Source of the DNA: Desulfobulbus sp.
GTDB taxonomy: Bacteria > Desulfobacterota > Desulfobulbia > Desulfobulbales > Desulfobulbaceae
Length of the DNA stretch: 5,033 nt
Reading direction: 5' to 3'
NCBI GenBank assembly: GCA_028684915.1
Contig: JAQUEZ010000371.1
Coordinates: forward strand, 1-5,033
Positions 1 to 4,846 of the stretch are shown here, one piece after another. The notes under the pieces are model-generated. The model was given only the letters and a program-made list of their open reading frames with translations, did not search any database and was not told the DNA's origin. The number at the start of each line of letters is the position of its first letter. Positions within the stretch are counted from its first letter, which is position 1. A program made the position numbers and the translations under genes.

Positions 1-905
1 TTAAAATTTCCCGCGGATTTACACTGGGGAAAGCGTTGCAAACGCTTGGGGTTGACCAGACAAAACTGACCAATCAGGACAAGCGCGTCCTCGTGTGTGC
101 GCAATGTCACGTCAGTTACGTGGTGCAAAAGACGGAAGAGATGAAATCAAAGGATGTCTTCTTTCCCTGGGAAGGCAGCAAGATGGGCAATATTCCGATT
201 GAGAACATTATCAAGAAAATTCGCAGCGACAAGTCCTACGGCGAATGGACGCAGGCCGTGACCGGCTTCAAAATGGCCTTTATTCGCCATCCCGAATTCG
301 AAATGTTTTCCAACAAGAGCGTTCACTGGATGGCAGGGGTTGCCTGTGCGGACTGTCACATGCCCTACACGAGAGTCGGCACGAAGAAGGTTTCTGATCA
401 TCGGATTATGAGCCCGCTGAAAAACGACTTAAAGGCCTGTCAGCAATGCCACAGCGAAACACCGGAATGGCTGCGGGAGCAGGTCATTACCATTCAGGAC
501 CGCGCGGCTTCACAGTTTATCCGCTCTGGTTATGCACTAGCCACGGTCGCCAAACTGTTCGAGTTGACTCACCAACAGCAGGCTGCAGGCAAGCAGATTG
601 ACAAAGTCCTCTACGATCAGGCGAAAAATGATTACGAAGAAGGCTTTTATCGCAACCTTTTCTTCGGCGCCGAAAACTCGCTGGGCTTCCACAACCCGAC
701 CGAGGCGATGAGAGTTCTCGGCGACTCCGTCATGCATGCCGGCAAGGCGGAAGCCTTGCTGCGCCAGGCCTTGACCAAGGCTGGCGTTGACGTGCCCGTA
801 ACGATTGATCTTGAGCTCAAAAAATACACGGACAACCGCGGCGCCAAGAAACTGATGTTCAAACCTGAACAGGAGTTCAAAGATCCCTATGCTGTTCAGA
901 AGTAA
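1..905 (+). CDS. nrfA: Cytochrome c nitrite reductase NrfA (ammonia-forming), 3' part
   Basis: Periplasmic pentaheme enzyme that reduces nitrite to ammonia with six electrons; family members also reduce NO and hydroxylamine. The frame is open from base 3 and the gene runs in from outside the window; the TTG at 36 is only the first start-like codon, not the real start. Residues are numbered here from that TTG. Three CxxCH heme motifs are visible: residues 21-25 (bases 96-110), 104-108 (345-359) and 135-139 (438-452), matching hemes 3-5. The active-site heme with its CxxCK motif and heme 2 must lie upstream. Tyr28 and His85 align with the catalytic Tyr and His. The family's calcium ligands are changed: the Glu before the Tyr is Ser27, and the Lys and Gln before the His are Phe82 and Arg84. 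The GFHNP motif near residue 217 and the C-terminal helices are typical. About 300 of roughly 480 residues are seen. The stop is TAA at 903-905. Family identity is very secure. Confidence 0.96.
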   Translation, partial: KISRGFTLGKALQTLGVDQTKLTNQDKRVLVCAQCHVSYVVQKTEEMKSKDVFFPWEGSKMGNIPIENIIKKIRSDKSYGEWTQAVTGFKMAFIRHPEFEMFSNKSVHWMAGVACADCHMPYTRVGTKKVSDHRIMSPLKNDLKACQQCHSETPEWLREQVITIQDRAASQFIRSGYALATVAKLFELTHQQQAAGKQIDKVLYDQAKNDYEEGFYRNLFFGAENSLGFHNPTEAMRVLGDSVMHAGKAEALLRQALTKAGVDVPVTIDLELKKYTDNRGAKKLMFKPEQEFKDPYAVQK

Positions 906-1006
906 GTGGTAACTGGTGGGACCAGTGTGCAGATGAGGAAATTTGTATCATTCTAATAGGATAGTGGAGTTTTAAAAATTTTGTTGCCGAACATGCTGCT
1001 TTCTCG

Positions 1007-1026
1007 TGTTTAAGGGGGGGGCCGAA
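1007..1026 (+). repeat. Copy 1 of a 20-base dispersed imperfect repeat
   Basis: TGTTTAA followed by a G run and CCGAA matches 4271-4290 at 17 of 20 positions; the only difference is GGG here against ACA there. The two copies lie about 3.3 kb apart, each in an intergenic region (after nrfA, and in front of the flavodiiron gene). Partly low-complexity, so chance is possible; it could also be the edge of a small intergenic repeat family. Confidence 0.35.
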
Positions 1027-1042
1027 CAGGACACACTCCCCC
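1014..1042 (+). terminator. Possible transcription terminator after nrfA
   Basis: A run of eight G (1014-1021) can pair with five C (1038-1042) around a loop of about 19 bases, and is followed by GTTTTCT. Position about 110 bases after the nrfA stop fits a terminator. The large loop and short T run make this weak. The following A/T-rich repeat at 1044-1060 could contribute instead. Confidence 0.3.
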
Positions 1043-1043
1043 G

Positions 1044-1060
1044 TTTTCTCGTTGAGAAAA
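1044..1060. repeat. Perfect A/T-rich inverted repeat
   Basis: TTTTCTC (1044-1050), loop GTT, GAGAAAA (1054-1060): a 7-bp perfect stem. It directly abuts the G/C-run hairpin at 1014-1042. It has no T tail of its own, so its role as terminator or operator is undecided. Confidence 0.4.
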
Positions 1061-1073
1061 TCATTCATTATTT

Positions 1074-1093
1074 GCAGTGTGGCTCACACTAGC
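1074..1093. promoter_or_regulatory. Palindrome upstream of the -10 box, possible regulator site
   Basis: AGTGTG (1076-1081), GCT, CACACT (1085-1090) is a perfect 6-bp inverted repeat, extendable to a GC pair on each side (1074-1075 and 1092-1093) with one bulged A at 1091. Its centre (1083) lies about 47 bases before a start point inferred near 1130 from the TATAAT at 1118, a usual place for an activator. It resembles CRP/FNR-family sites (TGTG...CACA), but the spacer is three bases instead of the usual longer one, so the family assignment is only a suggestion. Confidence 0.35.
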
Positions 1094-1117
1094 TAAATGA
1101 TAAAGCATGTATTGAAA

Positions 1118-1123
1118 TATAAT
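1118..1123 (+). promoter_or_regulatory. Candidate -10 box for the ferredoxin transcript
   Basis: A perfect TATAAT in A/T-rich sequence, on the same strand as the ferredoxin gene. No good -35 hexamer sits 17 bases upstream (TAAATG is the best fit) and there is no extended-10 TG, so if it is real it probably needs an activator, for which the palindrome at 1074-1093 is a candidate. It would give a leader of about 230 bases that includes the intron-like remnant. Confidence 0.4.
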
Positions 1124-1164
1124 GAGATCGTGAAGATAGACAATAAAATGTGCGCTGCTGCATA

Positions 1165-1233
1165 GCACCGGATACGTTAAACTCGCACGTCCGGTTCGAT
1201 GAGTGGGATATGGAAACAGAGTCAAGGACCACT
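1165..1233 (+). mobile_element. Degenerate 3' end of a group II intron (domain V/VI remnant)
   Basis: ACCGGA (1167-1172) pairs with TCCGGT (1190-1195), enclosing a short upper helix (CG 1175-1176 with CG 1184-1185) and the two-base bulge region expected of domain V; the stretch ends in the GGTTC typical of the domain V 3' strand. The overall form is about 33 nt, against the usual 34. The normal lower-strand GAGC start with its catalytic AGC triad reads GCAC here, and the upper stem is partly mispaired, so it should be inactive. Next, AGTGG (1202-1206) pairs with CCACT (1229-1233) around a TGGAAACA loop, resembling domain VI. From memory, the flanking wording (CGGTTCGATGAG...GGAAACAGAG) is common at the 3' ends of proteobacterial group II introns. 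No reverse transcriptase or 5' domains remain in the window. Confidence 0.5.
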
Positions 1234-1347
1234 GCGCCACATCTCAACGCTACATATTTGATCCCTGAAGGGACAACGTCGTCTGCTGGAGTGGGAATGA
1301 TGGCGATAAGCGCCATTGCTAAGAACCAAGAAAGACAACCAAATAAT

Positions 1348-1353
1348 GAGGAG
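1348..1353 (+). promoter_or_regulatory. Ribosome binding site of the ferredoxin gene
   Basis: GAGGAG five bases before the ATG at 1359; this fixes the start of the ferredoxin and rules against the overlapping out-of-frame ORF that reads through it. Confidence 0.85.
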
Positions 1354-1358
1354 AAAGC

Positions 1359-1550
1359 ATGGCACAGCAAGTAGTGATTGATCAGGAAGAATGTTTGGGC
1401 TGCGAAGCATGCGTTGAAATTTGCCCGGCGGTGTTTGATTTTGACGGTGATGCGGGAAAGGCATTTGTGAAAGACGACGCCAATGCTGACGAGTCATGTG
1501 TCGATGAGGCCATTGGGTCGTGCCCGGCAGCGTGTATCAGCAAAGAATGA
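1359..1550 (+). CDS. Single [4Fe-4S] ferredoxin (Desulfovibrio FdI/FdII type)
   Basis: Small acidic cytoplasmic electron carrier of 63 residues. It has the cluster motif Cys12-x2-Cys15-x2-Cys18, and the fourth ligand Cys55 in a CP motif near the C terminus. The second cluster of bacterial 2[4Fe-4S] ferredoxins is absent. Cys22 and Cys47 sit exactly where D. gigas ferredoxin has its redox-active disulfide pair (Cys18 and Cys42 there, shifted by the same four and five residues as the ligands), so a disulfide is plausible. Cys59 is an extra cysteine. A strong GAGGAG precedes the ATG. It appears to be a single-gene transcript: nrfA ends about 450 bases upstream and a large hairpin follows. Its partner is unknown; the flavodiiron protein encoded about 1.5 kb away is one possible electron acceptor, but that is inference. 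Confidence 0.95.
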   Translation: MAQQVVIDQEECLGCEACVEICPAVFDFDGDAGKAFVKDDANADESCVDEAIGSCPAACISKE

Positions 1551-1568
1551 ACGACATTTAAGATCGGT

Positions 1569-1611
1569 CTTGCCTGGCAGGCTCCCCTGGGTCAGGGGAC
1601 TGTCAGGCGAG
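1569..1611. terminator. Long stable hairpin between convergent genes
   Basis: A 12-bp outer stem with two G-U pairs (1569-1580 with 1600-1611), a two-base GC bulge (1581-1582), a perfect 7-bp inner stem TCCCCTG/CAGGGGA (1583-1589 with 1593-1599), and a GGT loop. It starts 18 bases after the ferredoxin stop and ends 7 bases before the stop of the convergent DUF1566 gene, so it could serve both. Neither strand has a T run after it, so it is not a classic intrinsic terminator; it may block 3' exonucleases or act as a bidirectional terminator. Confidence 0.65.
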
Positions 1612-1618
1612 ATGGATT

Positions 1619-2659
1619 CTATCGGCGGAGCCAGCCAACCGGCCAGACATGGAAGGTTTTTCCAGGCTTATGGCCAACGCCGCAAGCGCCTTTGTCGAGA
1701 TATAACACCCAGGCCCAATCGGTCTCGAAAAAGCTGGTAGTCGACGCCCAGTAGCTCGGCTGCAGTCCTGTAAATGGATACCCGGCCGGCAAGGCGGGGC
1801 AACAGGCGTCGCAATCGACAATCGATGCCAATGCGTTAATGGTCGGCAGGCGCCAGCAAATATTCCTGTCGCCTCTGTTGAGGCGCCATTCGGCAAGGCT
1901 TTCAAGGGCTTGTTGCCAGGCGACCGGCTCTCCGGTCAAGTCAGCGTGCTTGAGCCAGAAAAGATTGGTCAATCGATCCTGCACCACATCGTCCGTAACG
2001 ATAAAGCGAGGATCCGGCCAGGGACTCCCTAGCCGCAAACCGCCGTCCTGGCCGGTTCCGGAACATTCAATTACCCGGCCGTCCCCATCAAAACACTGTT
2101 GTTGCCCTGTCGAGGGAAGCAGTCCATTGCCCGTGCCCCGAACCGGCCAAACAAGACATTCTTGGTTTTTGCGTCCGTAAAACATCCGAGCGCCTTCGAG
2201 ATGCACGGACCATGCGTAGCCAGGATGTATGGCGGCTGTGGTCGACGACCAATACCAGCCAAGGAAAACATTCACAAAAGGGCGCCCATCTGGCAAAGCT
2301 GGATTTTTCGCCTGATAACTGACCAGGCTGCGCAGTTCATTGCGGTTCGGCAGTCGCCAGTCGCCATACCCTCCATATTGCTGCTGGTTCAATTCGGCTA
2401 TTTGCGCAAAGGCTTCTCGCCAGGTGCAGGGGAAAACGCCAATGTTCGCATCAATCGTCCAACTCAGCCCAGTGGCGTGATCGACAGCAACAGCTCCCTG
2501 GGTCTCAAAGCGGGGCAACGGCCAAGGGGCGCCTCGAAGGAATTCAGCATCCTGGCCGCTCCCCTGACAGTCAATCTCCCGGCCGATTGCATCGTAACAC
2601 CGGGTCTGGCCGGTGTGGAGAATATGACGCATAGCATGGCAATGCAGGCCATCAACCAT
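1619..2659 (-). CDS. Tandem DUF1566 (Lcl C-terminal-like) domain protein
   Basis: 346 residues made of two copies of the same domain, about residues 15-174 and 183-341. Each copy opens with TGQ and an acidic/Cys segment (CYDAIGREIDC; CFDGDGRVIEC), then GxPWPxPRF, a GLSW/NLFW strand, WRLP (101-104; 269-272), YWSST/YWAST (136-140; 303-307) and a closing WPV (171-173; 339-341). These are hallmarks of DUF1566, a family linked to the C-type-lectin/FGE-like fold. Copy 2 is more diverged and has extra cysteines (283-287). I see no signal peptide or membrane segment, although many relatives are exported. The ATG at 2659 is the first start after an in-frame TGA and overlaps the DUF488 stop by eight bases (ATGGTTGA), implying translational coupling; an AAGGAG lies 12 bases upstream. 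Function unknown; ligand or surface binding would be a guess. Confidence 0.85.
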   Translation of the reverse strand: MVDGLHCHAMRHILHTGQTRCYDAIGREIDCQGSGQDAEFLRGAPWPLPRFETQGAVAVDHATGLSWTIDANIGVFPCTWREAFAQIAELNQQQYGGYGDWRLPNRNELRSLVSYQAKNPALPDGRPFVNVFLGWYWSSTTAAIHPGYAWSVHLEGARMFYGRKNQECLVWPVRGTGNGLLPSTGQQQCFDGDGRVIECSGTGQDGGLRLGSPWPDPRFIVTDDVVQDRLTNLFWLKHADLTGEPVAWQQALESLAEWRLNRGDRNICWRLPTINALASIVDCDACCPALPAGYPFTGLQPSYWASTTSFFETDWAWVLYLDKGACGVGHKPGKTFHVWPVGWLRR

Positions 2660-3040
2660 TGGTCAAATTTGCTCCTTGGGTATTCCGTATCAAGGACAAC
2701 AGATGTTGTTGCAAGGCAATCGCCTGATTATACTGAACGTCTCGGGCAGAATAGAGCAGAACGAGCCCCTTTTCCCGCGCCAATCCGAGCAGGAACTGCA
2801 TGGTCTCCGGCTTGGTCTGCAACTCCGCAGCGTAACGGAGTTTGAATGCCTCCCATCGGTTGGGATCGTGTCCGAACCATTGACGCAATTGATCGCTGGG
2901 AGCGACCTCGCGCAGCCAGTGATCCTCCTTGAGCGCTTGCTTGGAGACGCCCCGAGGCCAAAAAGGCGATCCACCAGCACGCGCACCCCCTCATTGGGGT
3001 CAACAGGGTCATAGACCCGCTTGGTGGTGATAATCGTCAT
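2652..3040 (-). pseudogene. DUF488 family protein gene, interrupted by a frameshift
   Basis: DUF488 proteins are small (about 115-125 residues) and of unknown function. The N-terminal frame starts at ATG 3040 (AAGG seven bases upstream) and gives the family opening KRVYDP...VRVLVDRL. The conserved WPRG that should follow is in another frame, which continues with VSK, HWLREVAPS, LRQWFGHDPNRW, YSARD and ends at TGA 2654-2652. The switch is at a T5 run on the coding strand (A5 at 2960-2964): the family RLWPRG would need three T, so the gene has gained two or, equivalently in frame, lost one. Apart from this both halves are intact and well conserved, which suggests a recent mutation, a homopolymer sequencing error, or a slippery-site frameshift. 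It lies 36 bases after the flavodiiron gene and overlaps the start of the DUF1566 gene. Confidence 0.85.
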
Positions 3041-3076
3041 GCCCCAACCTTACGACGTCTTTTTCGATGATGGTGT

Positions 3077-4255
3077 TTATTGAAAACCGTTTTCTCTGTG
3101 CTTTTGGGCAATGGCGTCGGCCAATCGCTCCAGAGCCGACAAGGCCGCCTGATCGGGTAGGCCTTTGCACAGAACCGGCTCCAGCACCTCGACCTTGAGA
3201 TTGGAAACCATCCCGGCGAGGGTTTCCACCGTCTTGCCGCCCCATCCATAGGAACCGATAATGGAAAGATATTGGGCCTTCGGTCGCAGGGCGTTGGCCA
3301 GAAAAGCGGCATGCGCCGCAAGCGGATGAGGTCCGGCAAGGACGGTCGGCGTGCCGACGACAATCGTGGCCGCATCGACCAAGGCCATGGCCAGTTTGCC
3401 GATATCGGTGACCGCAAGGTTGAAGAGTTCGACTCGAACGTCTCTCGCGACCAATGCGGCTGTCAGATGGTCGACCATCTTTCGAGTGCTGCCGTGCATA
3501 GAGACAAAAGGCAACACCACCAGGTTATGGGGCGGATCCAGCACCCAGTCGCGGTAGGCCTCAAGAATCCAAGCTGGTTGGCTGTAGATCTGGCCGTGAC
3601 TCGGGGCAATCATATCCACGGGATAACTGGCGAGCTTGTCCAGATTTTTGGCAATGGCGGCGCGAAACGGTAGCATAATTTCGCCAAAATAGCGCTTGGC
3701 CGCTTCGTAGACCCGGCCTTGATCAAGCACATACAGGTCGCTGGCGGCAATGTGGGCGCCGAAGAAGTCGCAGCTGAACAAAATCCGATCTTCTTCCAGA
3801 TAGGTGACCATGGTTTCCGGCCAATGCACCCAGGGCGTATGGATAAAGCGCAGGGTTTTGTCGCCAAGCGACAACGTTTCGCCGTCCGCCACCGTGACCA
3901 GAACTTCTTCGGCCAAATGGAGGTGCTCCATGAGCAGAGTCTTGCCCTTTGGGGTGGTGAGTACCTTGGCCTCGGGAAACCGCTCGAGCAGAAGGGGGAT
4001 GGTTCCGGAGTGATCTTGCTCCGTGTGCTGGGAAACGATGAAGTCGACTCTGGGCGTGTCCCGCAGCTGGCTTAAAAGAAGATCAGCCATGGCTGGATCG
4101 ACCGCATCGAGAAGGGCGGTCTTGTTGCTGCCCTCGATGAGGTAGGCGTTGTACGAAGTGCCGTCTGGCAGCGGAACAAGGGAATCAAAAAGCCGCCGAT
4201 CCCAATCAATCGCACCCAACCAGTAAATCTTTTCTTTGATCTTTCTTTTTTCCAT
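3077..4255 (-). CDS. fprA: Flavodiiron protein (A-type flavoprotein, NO/O2 reductase)
   Basis: Cytoplasmic enzyme of 392 residues that reduces NO to N2O and/or O2 to water, usually with electrons from rubredoxin or a related carrier. The metallo-beta-lactamase-like domain (about 1-245) has all six di-iron ligands: His77, Glu79, Asp81 (in HTEQDHSG), His144 (HWPETM), Asp163 (SCDFFGAH) and His220 (PSHG). The flavodoxin-like domain (about 246-392) shows the FMN phosphate loop (SMHGSTRKM, 252-260), GTPTVLAGPHP (301-311) and GSYGWGG (334-340). Length and order are those of the basic two-domain class; there is no fused rubredoxin or flavin reductase. AGAGAGG precedes the ATG by seven bases. It lies downstream of RIC and PAS genes and upstream of DUF488, all on the same strand, and a candidate promoter in the 128-base gap may drive it separately. 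Whether NO or O2 is the main substrate cannot be read from the sequence. Confidence 0.96.
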   Translation of the reverse strand: MEKRKIKEKIYWLGAIDWDRRLFDSLVPLPDGTSYNAYLIEGSNKTALLDAVDPAMADLLLSQLRDTPRVDFIVSQHTEQDHSGTIPLLLERFPEAKVLTTPKGKTLLMEHLHLAEEVLVTVADGETLSLGDKTLRFIHTPWVHWPETMVTYLEEDRILFSCDFFGAHIAASDLYVLDQGRVYEAAKRYFGEIMLPFRAAIAKNLDKLASYPVDMIAPSHGQIYSQPAWILEAYRDWVLDPPHNLVVLPFVSMHGSTRKMVDHLTAALVARDVRVELFNLAVTDIGKLAMALVDAATIVVGTPTVLAGPHPLAAHAAFLANALRPKAQYLSIIGSYGWGGKTVETLAGMVSNLKVEVLEPVLCKGLPDQAALSALERLADAIAQKHRENGFQ

Positions 4256-4270
4256 AGAAGCACCTCTCTT

Positions 4271-4290
4271 TGTTTAAGGGGGACACCGAA
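4271..4290 (+). repeat. Copy 2 of the 20-base dispersed imperfect repeat
   Basis: TGTTTAA, five G, ACA, CCGAA: 17 of 20 bases match 1007-1026. It lies just upstream of the flavodiiron ribosome binding site (4263-4269 on the minus strand), hence in the leader of that gene. Confidence 0.35.
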
Positions 4291-4291
4291 A

Positions 4292-4344
4292 ATGACGACC
4301 TTCGGCGGAATGCGCCACGCTCTTCCGCAGCACGGCGCCGTCAT
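4292..4344. repeat. Nested inverted repeats in the flavodiiron gene leader
   Basis: ATGACG (4292-4297) pairs with CGTCAT (4339-4344), and inside them GCGGAA (4305-4310) pairs with TTCCGC (4323-4328). Together they could fold the leader RNA of the flavodiiron gene. Arms are short and the segments between them match poorly, so this is tentative. Confidence 0.3.
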
Positions 4345-4369
4345 GGCCGCAACAAACGATTATGCGGCC
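4345..4369. promoter_or_regulatory. Inverted repeat over the candidate -10 and start region, possible operator
   Basis: GGCCGCA (4345-4351) and TGCGGCC (4363-4369) form perfect 7-bp arms around 11 bases. The gap contains most of the candidate -10 hexamer and the expected start point of the flavodiiron transcript, a position suited to a repressor. The half-site does not match NsrR, FNR or HcpR sites as I know them. It could also be an RNA hairpin if transcription comes from the PAS gene. Confidence 0.4.
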
Positions 4370-4387
4370 AAATCCGCCCTGAGTCAG
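4359..4387 (-). promoter_or_regulatory. Candidate sigma-70 promoter for the flavodiiron gene
   Basis: On the minus strand, CTGACT (4387-4382) and CATAAT (4364-4359) are separated by exactly 17 bases: four of six and five of six matches to the -35 and -10 consensus. The -35 box overlaps the PAS stop codon. This would give a leader of about 95 bases before the ATG at 4255. Confidence 0.45.
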
Positions 4388-4392
4388 GCGGA
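4373..4392 (-). terminator. Hairpin at the PAS stop codon, possible weak terminator
   Basis: TCCGCC (4373-4378) pairs with GGCGGA (4387-4392), with further pairing of CTGA/TCAG inside. On the minus strand the G/C-rich stem is followed by TTT (4372-4370). It spans the PAS stop codon and could reduce read-through into the flavodiiron gene. The T run is short, and it overlaps the candidate promoter -35 box. Confidence 0.35.
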
Positions 4393-4818
4393 CGTGGCTT
4401 GGAGCTTGGTTTCGCAGGCCGCCAGGCGCTCTTTCAACGCCTTTTCCTTTTGCCAGCGCGATGTCGCATCGCGCATAATCGAAGCGCACCCCTCAATTTC
4501 ATTGCCGTCGTTACGCATCAGCACAATGCTGAACTCCAATGAAAGACGGGTGCCGTCCTTGCGAACACCTGGAGTGGTAAGCAGGTCAGAGACGTATTTG
4601 GTTTGCCCTGTGGCCATAACCCGAAAAAAACCTTCCCAATGACGGGAGCGCAGCTTCTCCGGAATAATCAGATCAAGGGATTGTCCTACGGCCTCGACAG
4701 CGCTGTAGCCAAACATGTGCTCAGCTCCGTCATTCCAATAACGAATTTGCCCCTGCCGATCAGCAACAAGAATCGCATCGGCCGAACGTTCAATCAATTG
4801 CTGGAGCTGTCTGTCCAT
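4384..4818 (-). CDS. Stand-alone PAS domain protein, candidate heme-based gas sensor
   Basis: 144 residues: one PAS domain (about 5-118) and a short helical, probably coiled-coil tail (121-140) with no kinase, cyclase or DNA-binding output. The PAS core shows SADAILVADRQGQIRYWN, AEHMFGYS, RKDGT (86-90), LEFSI and MRDAT. His60 in PEKLRSRHW lies at the place of the proximal heme ligand of FixL (the RSRH motif of B. japonicum FixL, His200) and DosP. That suggests heme b binding and sensing of O2, NO or CO, but many PAS domains of unknown ligand share this motif. The start is ATG 4818, with GGAG eight bases upstream; the frame is open for a further 66 codons, but that extension overlaps the RIC coding region in another frame. 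It begins 28 bases after the RIC stop, so the two are probably co-transcribed. It may act by pairing with a partner protein. Confidence 0.88.
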   Translation of the reverse strand: MDRQLQQLIERSADAILVADRQGQIRYWNDGAEHMFGYSAVEAVGQSLDLIIPEKLRSRHWEGFFRVMATGQTKYVSDLLTTPGVRKDGTRLSLEFSIVLMRNDGNEIEGCASIMRDATSRWQKEKALKERLAACETKLQATSA

Positions 4819-4846
4819 GTCGTTTTCTCCAATTGAGCTATGAGGG

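Larger units (their letters stand above)
906..1358. other. Gene-free region between nrfA and the ferredoxin gene
   Basis: This 453-base stretch contains no ORF that resembles a protein. It holds a small inverted repeat just after the nrfA stop (ACTGGT/ACCAGT, 912-926), a G8 run pairing with a C5 run (1014-1042), an A/T-rich perfect inverted repeat (1044-1060), a GTGTG/CACAC palindrome (1076-1090), a consensus -10 box (1118-1123), and a group II intron-like domain V/VI remnant (about 1165-1233). From about 1235 to the ferredoxin ribosome binding site I recognise nothing. The region reads as terminator plus promoter and leader, interrupted by an old mobile-element scar. Confidence 0.6.

Noticed and set aside
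36..38. TTG as the start of nrfA
   Set aside because: The frame is open to the window edge and the upstream codons continue NrfA-like sequence; the first two hemes are still missing.
912..926. ACTGGT/ACCAGT inverted repeat as the nrfA terminator
   Set aside because: Six-bp stem with a three-base loop and no T run; too weak to call.
1150..1374. 74-codon plus-strand ORF running into the ferredoxin start
   Set aside because: It overlaps the intron-like hairpins and reads HVRFDEWDMETE, a phrase I associate with false ORFs called over group II intron 3' ends. It has no ribosome binding site and overlaps the well-supported ferredoxin start.
1619..2659. DUF1566 protein as the variable target of a diversity-generating retroelement
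   Set aside because: The fold is related, but there is no reverse transcriptase, template repeat or adenine-rich variable segment in the window.
2099..2845. 248-codon plus-strand ORF
   Set aside because: It lies antisense to the DUF1566 and DUF488 genes, whose protein motifs are clear; its translation shows no recognisable domain.
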